The translations under genes were made by a program, and so were the position numbers. 64,000 nt of DNA, taken from NCBI RefSeq assembly GCF_000739085.1, contig NZ_CP009110.1:3286001-3350000 (forward strand), written 5' to 3'. Within the stretch, counting starts at the first letter, position 1, and each line of letters opens with the position of its first letter. The notes under the pieces were generated by a model that saw only the letters and a program-made list of their open reading frames with translations, searched no databases and was not told the DNA's origin. The DNA is from Amycolatopsis methanolica 239 (lineage in GTDB: Bacteria > Actinomycetota > Actinomycetes > Mycobacteriales > Pseudonocardiaceae). Shown here piece by piece: positions 17,189-24,729 of the stretch.

Positions 17189-18663
17189 ACATCGCGATGC
17201 TGCTGGACATGGTGGCCGACGCGGCCGGCGACCGGCGTGCCGTCGGGAAGGCCACCTACGCCGAGTTGCGGGACCAGGCCCGCGCCGTGGCCGCCCACGT
17301 GACCGGGCGGGACGCCCGCCGGCTGGTGCTTGCCGGACTCAACACCGACGCCATCCCGGCCATGGTGTTCGGCGCCGCGCAGGCGCGGGTCCCGTTCACC
17401 GCGGTGAACTACCGCCTGGCCGACGACCGGCTGCGCGACGTCCTGGGCCGCGCCGCGCCGGCCGTCGTGGTCGCCGACGAACAGACGCGGCCGCGCGTCG
17501 AGGGCGTCGCCGGGCTGGATTTCGCGACCGAGGCGGAGCTGCTGGCCCCGACGGCGGCCGAGCCCGGCGACGGTGGCTCGGACGTGGCGATCGCGTTGTT
17601 CACCAGCGGCACCACCGGGACGCCGAAGCTGGTGCTGCTGCGCCATCACAACCTGGTCTCCTACATCCTGTCCACAGTGGACTTCCTGTCGGCGGGCGAG
17701 GACGAGGCGGCGCTGGTGAGCGTGCCGCAGTACCACATCGCCGGCATGGCGGCGGTGCTGTCCAACGTGTACCTCGGGCGGCGGCTGGTGTACCTGCCGC
17801 AGTTCGACGCGCGCAGGTGGGTCGAACTGGCCGAGGCCGAGCGCATCACCCACGCGATGATCGTGCCGACGATGCTCGGCCGGATCCTCGACGTACTGGC
17901 CGAGACCGGGACCACGCTGCCGCACCTGCGGCACCTGTCCTACGGCGGCGGGCGGATGCCGACCCCCGTGGTGGAGCGCGCCATGCGGCTGTTGCCCGAG
18001 GTCGGGTTCGTCAACGCGTACGGGTTGACCGAGACGAGCTCCACGATCGCGTTGCTCGGCCCGGACGACCACCGGGCCGCGGCGGCGAGCGCGGATGCGG
18101 CCGTCCGCGCGCGGCTGGGTTCGGTGGGCCGCGCGGTGCCGGGTGTGGAGATCGAGATCCGGGACGCCGACGGCGCGGTGCTGCCCGCCGGCGAGGTCGG
18201 CGAGGTCTTCGTCCGCGGTGAGCAGGTGGCGGGGGAGTACGAGAGCGCCGACGCGCGGGACGAGCAGGGCTGGTTCCGCACCAACGACAACGGTCGCCTG
18301 GACGCCGACGGCTACCTGTTCATCGAGGGCCGGGCCGACGACGTGATCGTGCGGGGCGGGGAGAACATGTCGCCGGGCGAGATCGAGGACGTCCTGTTCC
18401 GGCACCCTGCCGTGGCCGAGGTCGCGGTGGTCGGCGTGCCGGATGTCGAATGGGGTGAGACGGTCGCGGCCGCGGTGGTCTTCCACAAGGGGTGCAAGGC
18501 GGAGCCCGACGAGTTGCGGGCCTGGGTGAAGGAGCGTCTGCGTTCCTCGCGCGCACCGTCCATTGTGGTCGAAAAGGACGCGCTGCCCTATAGCGAGACC
18601 GGCAAGTTGTTGCGCCGCGTGCTGCGGGCCGAGCTCGCCGCGGTCCCCGCGGACCGCGGCTGA
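17185..18663 (+). CDS. Acyl-CoA synthetase (AMP-forming)
   Basis: 492 residues, ATP-dependent acid-CoA ligase. FTSGTTGTPKLVLL is the P-loop near residue 137, NAYGLTETSS the adenine site, FRTNDNGRLD the hinge region, and ETGKLLRRVL carries the catalytic lysine. It is the last gene of the long operon and begins on an ATGA overlap with the fused CoA-transferase. It ends 10 bases before the stop of the convergent SDR. Together with the ligase at 7027, this operon can activate two different acids. Confidence 0.9.
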   Translation: MNIAMLLDMVADAAGDRRAVGKATYAELRDQARAVAAHVTGRDARRLVLAGLNTDAIPAMVFGAAQARVPFTAVNYRLADDRLRDVLGRAAPAVVVADEQTRPRVEGVAGLDFATEAELLAPTAAEPGDGGSDVAIALFTSGTTGTPKLVLLRHHNLVSYILSTVDFLSAGEDEAALVSVPQYHIAGMAAVLSNVYLGRRLVYLPQFDARRWVELAEAERITHAMIVPTMLGRILDVLAETGTTLPHLRHLSYGGGRMPTPVVERAMRLLPEVGFVNAYGLTETSSTIALLGPDDHRAAAASADAAVRARLGSVGRAVPGVEIEIRDADGAVLPAGEVGEVFVRGEQVAGEYESADARDEQGWFRTNDNGRLDADGYLFIEGRADDVIVRGGENMSPGEIEDVLFRHPAVAEVAVVGVPDVEWGETVAAAVVFHKGCKAEPDELRAWVKERLRSSRAPSIVVEKDALPYSETGKLLRRVLRAELAAVPADRG

Positions 18664-18673
18664 GCCGGTGATC

Positions 18674-19441
18674 TCAGTGCGCGGTCCAGCCGCCGTCGAC
18701 GACGAGGGTCTGCCCGGTGACGTAGCCGCTGGCATCGCTGGCGAGGTACAGCAGGGCGCCGTCGAAGTCGGCGGCGGTGCCGTGCCGGGGGATCAGCGTG
18801 TTGTCCAGGATCCAGTTCTGGACCTTCTCGTGGTGGATGACCTGGCTGGTCATCTCGCTTTCGAAGAACCCGGGCGCGATCGCGTTGACCCGGATGCCGT
18901 GGCGCGCCCACTGTGCCGCCCACTCGCGGGTGATGGCCTCGAGCCCGCCCTTGGAGGCGGCGTAGGTGGCCTGCGGGAAGCGGGCGATGCCGGCCCTGGC
19001 GACGATCGAGGTGACGTTGATGATGGAACCGCGGCCGCGTTCCTTCATCGCCGGGAACACCGCCTGCGCCAGGCGGATCGGCGAGACGAGGTTGACGTTG
19101 AGGGTGGTGTCGATGTCCTCCGGCGTCTCGTCCTCGGCGCGCACGCCGCCTGCGATGTAGGCGGCGTTGTTGACGAGCACGTCGATGGCGCCGACCGCCT
19201 CGGTGGCCCGCGCGACGACGTCCGGCACGATCGACGGCTGGGCGAGGTCGGCCTGGACCGGGACGCAGCCGGGGTTCTTTTCGGCGATCTCCGCCAGCAG
19301 CGCGGCCCGTCGGCCGACGATCGCGACCTTCGCGCCCGCCTCGCTCAGGGTCTCGGCGAACCGGCGCCCCAGCCCCGCGGTCGCCCCGGTGAGGAGCACC
19401 GACTTTCCTTGCAGCGAAAAGAGATCCTGCGCGATCGGCAT
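18674..19441 (-). CDS. Short-chain dehydrogenase/reductase
   Basis: 255 residues, classical SDR. TGATAGLG nucleotide-binding motif near residue 18, VNNAAY near residue 90, catalytic YAASK, and a C-terminal YVTGQTLVVDGGWTAH. Probable 3-oxoacyl or alcohol oxidoreductase acting on NAD(P)H. AGGAGC precedes the ATG. It is transcribed away from the crotonase at 19544; the roughly 100-base gap between them carries a shared AT-rich element at 19482-19498. Confidence 0.88.
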   Translation of the reverse strand: MPIAQDLFSLQGKSVLLTGATAGLGRRFAETLSEAGAKVAIVGRRAALLAEIAEKNPGCVPVQADLAQPSIVPDVVARATEAVGAIDVLVNNAAYIAGGVRAEDETPEDIDTTLNVNLVSPIRLAQAVFPAMKERGRGSIINVTSIVARAGIARFPQATYAASKGGLEAITREWAAQWARHGIRVNAIAPGFFESEMTSQVIHHEKVQNWILDNTLIPRHGTAADFDGALLYLASDASGYVTGQTLVVDGGWTAH

Positions 19442-19481
19442 GACGTTGGGCTCCTGTCCTCGACGATGGGCGGGGATTCTT

Positions 19482-19498
19482 ATACTGTTAAAGATATA
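19482..19498 (+). promoter_or_regulatory. AT-rich operator-like motif
   Basis: ATACTGTTAAAGATATA lies between the divergent SDR and crotonase genes. It matches the 24674 element at 11 of 17 positions, including a common TTAAAGAT core. It may be an operator for the nearby GntR regulator, or partly just promoter -10 sequence. Confidence 0.35.
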
Positions 19499-19543
19499 GA
19501 AGTTAAGCTACCGTATCAAGCCGTGCTGAAAGACGAGGGTTCC

Positions 19544-20353
19544 ATGACCGGGCACCCCTACCAGACCATCCTGCTGGAGCGGACCGACACCGGAGTCGCG
19601 GTCGTCACGCTCAACCGCCCCGAGGTGCTGAACGCGTTCAACGAAGCCATGCGCGCCGACTTCGCCCGCTTGTGGACGGAGGTGCGCGAGGACCCGGGGA
19701 TCCGCGCCGTGGTGCTGCGCGCCGCCGGTGACCGCGCGTTCTCCACCGGGCTGGACGTCACCGAGCGCACCGGCTCCTCCGACAGCCCCTGGCTGGACAC
19801 GGCCGAGCCGTGGGCGGAGACCGAGGATCCCGGGCACCAGCTGAGCCCGAAGCGCAACGGGTTGTGGAAGCCGGTGGTCGCCGCCGTGCACGGGATGTGC
19901 GCGGGCGGCGCGTTCTACTGGATCACCGAGTGCGACATCGTGATTTGCAGTCCGGAGGCGACGTTCTTCGACCCGCACGTCACCTACGGCATGGTGGCGG
20001 CGCTGGAGCCGATCGCGTTGTCCTACCGCATGCACTTCTCCGAAACCCTGCGGATGGCGCTGCTCGGCCTGTACGAGCGCATGACCGCGGAGACGGCGCG
20101 GTCCGCGGGGCTGGTCACCGAAATCGTCGACCGGGACGAGTTGCACGCCCGTGCGCTGCAGCTGGCGGAGGCGATCGCGGCGCAACCGCCGGCGGCGGTG
20201 CAGGGCACGGTCAAGGCGATGTGGCAGTCGTTGGACCGCACCCGCGTGCAGGCGCTCGACACGGCCCTGATGTACACGCAGATCGGCAACCCGATCGGCG
20301 CCGACGGGCTGGACAGGACGGCGGCGAAACCGGCGAAGTGGTGGACACGATGA
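19544..20353 (+). CDS. Crotonase-family protein (atypical active site)
   Basis: 269 residues with a crotonase fold: FSTGLDVTERTGS forms the oxyanion region and CAGGAFYWITECD the CoA-binding helix. Neither glutamate of the hydratase dyad is at its usual place: GGAFYWITECD has Phe where GGxE is expected, and the later loop reads FFDPHVTYG, with Asp. It is therefore more likely an isomerase, hydrolase or C-C hydrolase-type crotonase than a standard hydratase. ATG at 19544 follows a GAGGGT site. It leads a three-gene operon with an acyl-CoA dehydrogenase pair (ATGA overlap). Confidence 0.82.
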   Translation: MTGHPYQTILLERTDTGVAVVTLNRPEVLNAFNEAMRADFARLWTEVREDPGIRAVVLRAAGDRAFSTGLDVTERTGSSDSPWLDTAEPWAETEDPGHQLSPKRNGLWKPVVAAVHGMCAGGAFYWITECDIVICSPEATFFDPHVTYGMVAALEPIALSYRMHFSETLRMALLGLYERMTAETARSAGLVTEIVDRDELHARALQLAEAIAAQPPAAVQGTVKAMWQSLDRTRVQALDTALMYTQIGNPIGADGLDRTAAKPAKWWTR

Positions 20354-21273
20354 GCGAAGACACCCTGCTGCGGGAAACGGCCGCGGAGATCGCGGAGCAG
20401 TGCCGTCCCGAGCAGCACGACGACTGCTGGAAAGCCCTCACCGAGACCGGTTTCAGCGCGTTGCGCGACGCCGACGGGGACGCTCCGGCGGCCACCGCGG
20501 CGCAGACCGTCGTCGTGGTCGAGGAGATGGCGAAAGTGGTGTGCGGGGCGCCGCTGGTCGGCACGCTGCTGGCTGGCGAGGCGCTCCGGCTGGCCGGCGT
20601 CGCGCTCGATGAGCCCCTCACGCTGGTGCTGGCCGATGACTTGGGTTCGCTCGGTGCGGGGCTCGCCTGGGACTCCACGGCGGTGTCCCGTGGCCTCGCC
20701 CTGGACCAGGGCGAGCTGGTGACGGTCGCGCTCGGCGCCGGGGAGCCCTCCGCCGACCTCACCCGGGGCGTGTCCCGGGTCGGCGAGATCGTCGGCCGGT
20801 GTGGCGCGGCTCTCGGCGAGGCGGAGGCGCGGCGGTTCGCCGGCTTCGCGCGCGTGCTGCTCACCGCGGATCTGCTCGGCGCGGCCGGGGGCTTGTTCGG
20901 CAAGGCGGTCGAGTACGCCGAGCAGCGTGTGCAGTTCGGCAGGCCGATCGGTTCGTTCCAGGCGGTCCAGCACCTGCTGGCCCGGGCGTTCGCCGACCTG
21001 GAGGCGATGCGCAGCACACTGGCGCACGCCGCCCACGCGATCGACACCGGGGACGACGCCCACGCCTGCGCCCTGGTCGCGAAGGCCTACGCGAACGAGG
21101 CCGCGGTCTCGGTGGTGGAGACCGCCATCCAGGTGTTCGGCGGCGTGGCGATCACCTGGGAGTTCCCCGCGCACCTGCACCTGCGGCGCGTGGTGGCGGA
21201 CGCGCAGGTCTTCGGGACCGCGGACGCCCTGTACGGACTGCTGCACGACGAGGTGGAAGGAGTGGCGCGATGA
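20350..21273 (+). CDS. Acyl-CoA dehydrogenase, shorter partner subunit
   Basis: 307 residues. The C-terminal helical domain includes YAEQRVQFGRPIGSFQAVQ near residue 195 and a VFGGVAITWEFPAHLHLRR segment. The N-terminal half is reduced, as in the short subunit of heteromeric FadE enzymes. It starts by ATGA overlap with the crotonase and ends by ATGA overlap with the longer subunit at 21270, so the two are co-translated. In this pair the short subunit comes first, the reverse of 11276/12424. Confidence 0.85.
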   Translation: MSEDTLLRETAAEIAEQCRPEQHDDCWKALTETGFSALRDADGDAPAATAAQTVVVVEEMAKVVCGAPLVGTLLAGEALRLAGVALDEPLTLVLADDLGSLGAGLAWDSTAVSRGLALDQGELVTVALGAGEPSADLTRGVSRVGEIVGRCGAALGEAEARRFAGFARVLLTADLLGAAGGLFGKAVEYAEQRVQFGRPIGSFQAVQHLLARAFADLEAMRSTLAHAAHAIDTGDDAHACALVAKAYANEAAVSVVETAIQVFGGVAITWEFPAHLHLRRVVADAQVFGTADALYGLLHDEVEGVAR

Positions 21274-22379
21274 CCGAGGACGTCGCCGCGTTCCGGGCGC
21301 GGTTCCGCGAGTGGCTGCGCGACAACGTGATCACGCCGGGGCCGGACGAGCCGCACGCGTTGTTCCTCAAGCGCTGGCACCAGACGCTGTACCAGGGCGG
21401 CTGGGTCGGGCTGTCCTGGCCGCGCGAATACGGCGGCCAGGAGCTGGGCAACGTCTACGACGTCGTGCTCAACGAGGAGATCGGCGCGTCCGGAGCGCCG
21501 GACGCGCCGCGCATCGGTTACCTCGGACGCGCGTTGCTGCAGTGGGGCACCGAGGAGCAGCGGCGGAAGTACCTGCCGGCCCTGCTCAGCGGCGCGGACT
21601 ACTGGTGCCAGGGGTTCTCCGAGCCGGGGGCGGGCTCCGATCTGGCGGGGATCGCCGCCAGGGCGGTGCGGGATGGCGACGTGTACCGGATCAGCGGCCA
21701 GAAGGTCTGGACGACCTACGGCGACTACGCCGACTACTGCCTTCTGCTGGCCCGCACCGGGCCGCCGGACGGACGGCACAAGGGGATTTCCGCGTTCGTG
21801 GTCCCGATGCGGCTGCCGGGTGTCGAGGTGCGGCCGATCCGGGCGATCACCGACGAGTCGGAGTTCTCGGAGATCTTCCTCGACGGGGTCGAGGTGCCCG
21901 CGGAGAACCGGGTGGGCGCCGAGGGTGACGGCTGGGCGATCGCGATGATGACGGTCGCCTACGAGCGCGGGGCTGCCGACGTGGGGTATCTGTCCAAGTT
22001 CGGGGCGGCGCTGCAGGAGCTGCGTGCGGAGCTGGCCACGTCCCGGCCGGGCGATCCGCTGGTCCGCCGCGAGCTGGGGCGGCTGGAGGTGCTGTACCGG
22101 GTGCTGGGCCAGCATGTCGCCCGCCGGCTGCGCGAGCGGGACGGCTCGGACGCCCCGCCTGGTCCGGAGATGTCGGTGGACAAACTGCTGATGACCCAGG
22201 TGGACCAGGAGCTGCACGCCGGTGCGGTGCGGCTGCTGGGCGCGTCGGCCCTGCTCGGTGAGGCGACCTCACCGTGGCTTCGCCGCTACCTGTACTCCCG
22301 GGCGGCCTCCATCTACGGCGGCTCCGAGCAGATCCAGCTCAACATCCTGGCTCAGCGGGTCCTGGGCCTGCCGCGATGA
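21270..22379 (+). CDS. Acyl-CoA dehydrogenase, longer subunit
   Basis: 369 residues. YWCQGFSEPGAGSDLAGI and SGQKVWTTYGDYADYCLLLAR form the FAD and substrate region, and the C-terminus IYGGSEQIQLNILAQRVLGL completes the fold. The RxQFG motif is absent and is supplied by the preceding subunit. This mirrors FadE28/FadE29-type alpha2-beta2 acyl-CoA dehydrogenases. A perfect hairpin terminator follows directly after its stop codon. Confidence 0.87.
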   Translation: MTEDVAAFRARFREWLRDNVITPGPDEPHALFLKRWHQTLYQGGWVGLSWPREYGGQELGNVYDVVLNEEIGASGAPDAPRIGYLGRALLQWGTEEQRRKYLPALLSGADYWCQGFSEPGAGSDLAGIAARAVRDGDVYRISGQKVWTTYGDYADYCLLLARTGPPDGRHKGISAFVVPMRLPGVEVRPIRAITDESEFSEIFLDGVEVPAENRVGAEGDGWAIAMMTVAYERGAADVGYLSKFGAALQELRAELATSRPGDPLVRRELGRLEVLYRVLGQHVARRLRERDGSDAPPGPEMSVDKLLMTQVDQELHAGAVRLLGASALLGEATSPWLRRYLYSRAASIYGGSEQIQLNILAQRVLGLPR

Positions 22380-22383
22380 AGAA

Positions 22384-22411
22384 GGGGTGGCGGCCTGGCG
22401 GCCGCCACCCC
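22384..22411. terminator. Bidirectional hairpin terminator
   Basis: GGGGTGGCGGCC and GGCCGCCACCCC form a perfect 12-base-pair stem with the 4-base loop TGGC. It lies exactly between two convergent genes, the acyl-CoA dehydrogenase ending at 22379 and the GntR gene ending at 22412. There is no long T run, which is common for actinobacterial terminators. Confidence 0.85.
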
Positions 22412-23254
22412 TCAGTCCTGCTGGTAGAGGTTGAGATCCGAATGCCGTGCCGTGACCTCGCGCAACCCGCGCAGCGCGCGGGGCGAGGACGCGTCCACGA
22501 CGCGGTCGCCGAACTCCGCCAGCACCCGCTTCTGCGAGGCCTTCGTGTGCGAGCGCGCCGCGCGTTCGGCGCCCTCGGCGTCGCCGTCGAGGATGCGGGC
22601 CGCGATGCGTTTGTGCGCGTCCAGGGCGCTGCGCTGCTCCCGGCGGTTCGGGTAGCGGCCGGCCTCGGTGACCTCGTGCGCCCAGGTCTCCTCCTGCGCC
22701 GTCCAGACCGCCAGCACGCTGCGCACCACCAGCCGCATCGTCATCTGCGGCACGTGTGCGACGATCAGGTCGTGGAACAGCCGGGCCCGGTGGGTGAACA
22801 CCGGGCCGTCGCCGATGGCCTCCTCCGTCTCGGCGAGGTTGGCCTCGATCAGCGGACCGAGCAGCTTCGCCCGGTCGGGCAGGCGCGCGCACCCGGCGGC
22901 GCACATCGGTTCGAGCTGCAGCACCGAGTCGGCGAGGTCCCGCAGCGGCACGTGCTCGCCCTGCAGCGTCATGCCCAGCGCGTGCGACACCGAACCGCCG
23001 TCCGGCCGGTGGATGACCGCGCCGCCGACCTTGCCCCGGCGCACCGTGATCAGACCGTCGACCTCCAGGATGCGCAGCGCCTCGCGCATCGGCGGCGCGC
23101 TGACGCCGAACTGCGCGATCAGGTCCTCCTGCTTGGGCAGCATCCCGTCGGTGTAGACGCCGTTGAGGATCTGTTCGCGCAGCTCGGAGGCGATCATCTC
23201 GGCGAGGCGGGGCTGCACGCGGGCCCTGCGCGGCCGGTCCAGATGATCGAGCAT
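22412..23254 (-). CDS. GntR-family transcriptional regulator (FadR/FCD type)
   Basis: 280 residues. The N-terminal winged helix-turn-helix spans about residues 15-80 (ILNGVYTDGMLPKQEDLIAQFGVS, then REALRILEVDGLITV). The C-terminal all-helical FCD ligand domain runs to about residue 235, with His/Glu-rich metal- and effector-binding segments (HRARLFHDLIVAHVP). FCD regulators typically sense organic or fatty acids and acyl-CoAs. It lies downstream of the P450 on the same strand, 135 bases apart, and that gap holds its own probable promoter and operator at 23291-23308. Confidence 0.9.
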   Translation of the reverse strand: MLDHLDRPRRARVQPRLAEMIASELREQILNGVYTDGMLPKQEDLIAQFGVSAPPMREALRILEVDGLITVRRGKVGGAVIHRPDGGSVSHALGMTLQGEHVPLRDLADSVLQLEPMCAAGCARLPDRAKLLGPLIEANLAETEEAIGDGPVFTHRARLFHDLIVAHVPQMTMRLVVRSVLAVWTAQEETWAHEVTEAGRYPNRREQRSALDAHKRIAARILDGDAEGAERAARSHTKASQKRVLAEFGDRVVDASSPRALRGLREVTARHSDLNLYQQD

Positions 23255-23290
23255 GAAGGGCTCCCCTCACGGCTGGTCAACAGCGTCTCA

Positions 23291-23308
23291 GTGTTTATAA
23301 GTTTACAC
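23291..23308 (-). promoter_or_regulatory. Imperfect palindrome upstream of the GntR gene
   Basis: GTGTTTATAAGTTTACAC has perfect outer GTGT/ACAC arms and lies about 37 bases upstream of the GntR start codon. This is a likely autoregulatory operator. Read on the minus strand (AAACTTATAAACAC) it loosely resembles the AT-rich elements at 24674 and 27695. Confidence 0.45.
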
Positions 23309-23389
23309 AGATTCGGATCGATCCGGTGGCATGCTCACCATCCGGGCGTGCCTGGTCGTCAGGGACCGCCCAGCGTAGTGCATGCGCTC

Positions 23390-24622
23390 TCAGCCGCGGG
23401 GGCGGACGATCAATTTCGCCCACCCGTTGTTCACGCCCAGCCGCTCGAACCGCCGGGAGGCCGTCCGGTCGACCGCGTAGTCCGGCATCCGGTCCAGCAG
23501 GCCTTCCACCGCGAGGCGGAGTTCCATCTTGGCAAGCCAGATACCCATGCAGAAGTGGATCCCGGCGCCGAAGGTCAGCGGCGGGCCGTCCCGCCGGTCC
23601 GGGTCGATGCGGTCCGCCGCGGGGAACACCTCGTCGTCGAGGTTCGCCGACGGGATGACCGCGGCGATCCGGTCGCCCTCGCGGATGCGCACCCCGTCGA
23701 GTTCGACATCGCGGACCGCCGTCCGCGCGACCACCGGCGTCGCCGGGTAGAACCGCACCAGCTCATCGACGGCGCGCGGGATCCGGGCGCGGTCCGCCTG
23801 CAGCTCACGGCGCAGATCGCGGTCGGCGTCCAGGTGCCACACCACGTTCTCCAGCGTCGCCGCCGTGGTACGCACTCCGCCGAGCACGAGCGACAGGGTC
23901 AGCGAGACGATCTCCGGCACGGTCAGGGCCGGCTCGGCCGCGACCATGCGCCCGATGAGGTCGTCACCCGGGTCCGCGGCCGCGCGGCGGGTCTCGACGA
24001 TCCGCGTGACCAGTGCCTCCGCTTCCAGGAACTGCGTGGAGGTGACCTCGGCCAGCTTGTCGCGCTCGGAACCGGCCTCCGGGTCGATGGCGAAGGCGTC
24101 TTCGAGCATGCGGATGAACCGGGCTTTGTCCGGCACGTCCCGGTCGAGACCGACGAACTTGAAGATGGTCCGCACGGTCAGCTCGAAGCTGAACTCGGCG
24201 GCGAAGTCGAACTCCTCGCGCTCGCGCAGGCTGCTCGCCAGCTCGTGGACGATATCGGCGACCTCGCCTGCCATCCGGCTCTCCACGTAGGGGCGGAGGA
24301 AGTAGCGCCGCAACGGGTCACGCAGCCGGTCGTGCTCCGCGCCGTCCAGCGCGCCGGGGAGGATCAGCGGCGCGTGCGGCGCGGTGGGGATGAGCTTGCC
24401 GCCGCGGAGTCCGTCCGCGCTGCGCTCGACGGTGAAGTTCTCCGGCTCGCTGAGCACCCGGCGCGCGTTGGCGTAGGTCGTCGCGACCCAGTAGCCGTCG
24501 TGGCTCGCGGTGTAGCCGAGCGGGCACCGGCGACGGAGTTCCGCGAGCTCCGGCACCGGGTCGCGGTTGAACTCCGGCGAGTGGTGGTCGAACTCGACCG
24601 CCAGGTCCTGCTTCGCGTCCAT
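23390..24622 (-). CDS. Cytochrome P450
   Basis: 410 residues. The haem motif is FGAGIHFCMG with Cys358; the ExxR motif is in VDELVRFYP. The I-helix reads LGGVRTTAATL, so Arg stands where most P450s have Asp or Glu before the threonine. This is unusual and suggests altered proton delivery or a non-standard reaction. GGAAGGA precedes the ATG. It diverges from an FprB-like reductase at 24730, a plausible electron donor, with an operator-like palindrome between the two. It is clearly different in sequence from the P450s at 3520 and 39003. Confidence 0.9.
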   Translation of the reverse strand: MDAKQDLAVEFDHHSPEFNRDPVPELAELRRRCPLGYTASHDGYWVATTYANARRVLSEPENFTVERSADGLRGGKLIPTAPHAPLILPGALDGAEHDRLRDPLRRYFLRPYVESRMAGEVADIVHELASSLREREEFDFAAEFSFELTVRTIFKFVGLDRDVPDKARFIRMLEDAFAIDPEAGSERDKLAEVTSTQFLEAEALVTRIVETRRAAADPGDDLIGRMVAAEPALTVPEIVSLTLSLVLGGVRTTAATLENVVWHLDADRDLRRELQADRARIPRAVDELVRFYPATPVVARTAVRDVELDGVRIREGDRIAAVIPSANLDDEVFPAADRIDPDRRDGPPLTFGAGIHFCMGIWLAKMELRLAVEGLLDRMPDYAVDRTASRRFERLGVNNGWAKLIVRPRG

Positions 24623-24663
24623 CCCAGCCGTTTCCTTCCCGTCCGCACCGACGTTGCCCCGCC

Positions 24664-24693
24664 ATTGTATCTCATCTTATTAAAGATTACGAT
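24664..24693. promoter_or_regulatory. Divergent promoter with palindromic operator
   Basis: On the plus strand TTGTAT (24665-24670) and TACGAT (24688-24693) are spaced 17 bases, a good -35/-10 pair for the reductase gene. Between them ATCTT-ATTA-AAGAT (24674-24687) is a perfect 5-base inverted repeat filling the spacer. On the minus strand TACAAT (24664-24669) is a plausible -10 for the P450. The 17-mer from 24674 matches the element at 27695 at 13 of 17 positions. Confidence 0.6.
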
Positions 24694-24729
24694 GATGCGG
24701 CCGTGGAGAGTGCGAGGAGGCACATTCGG

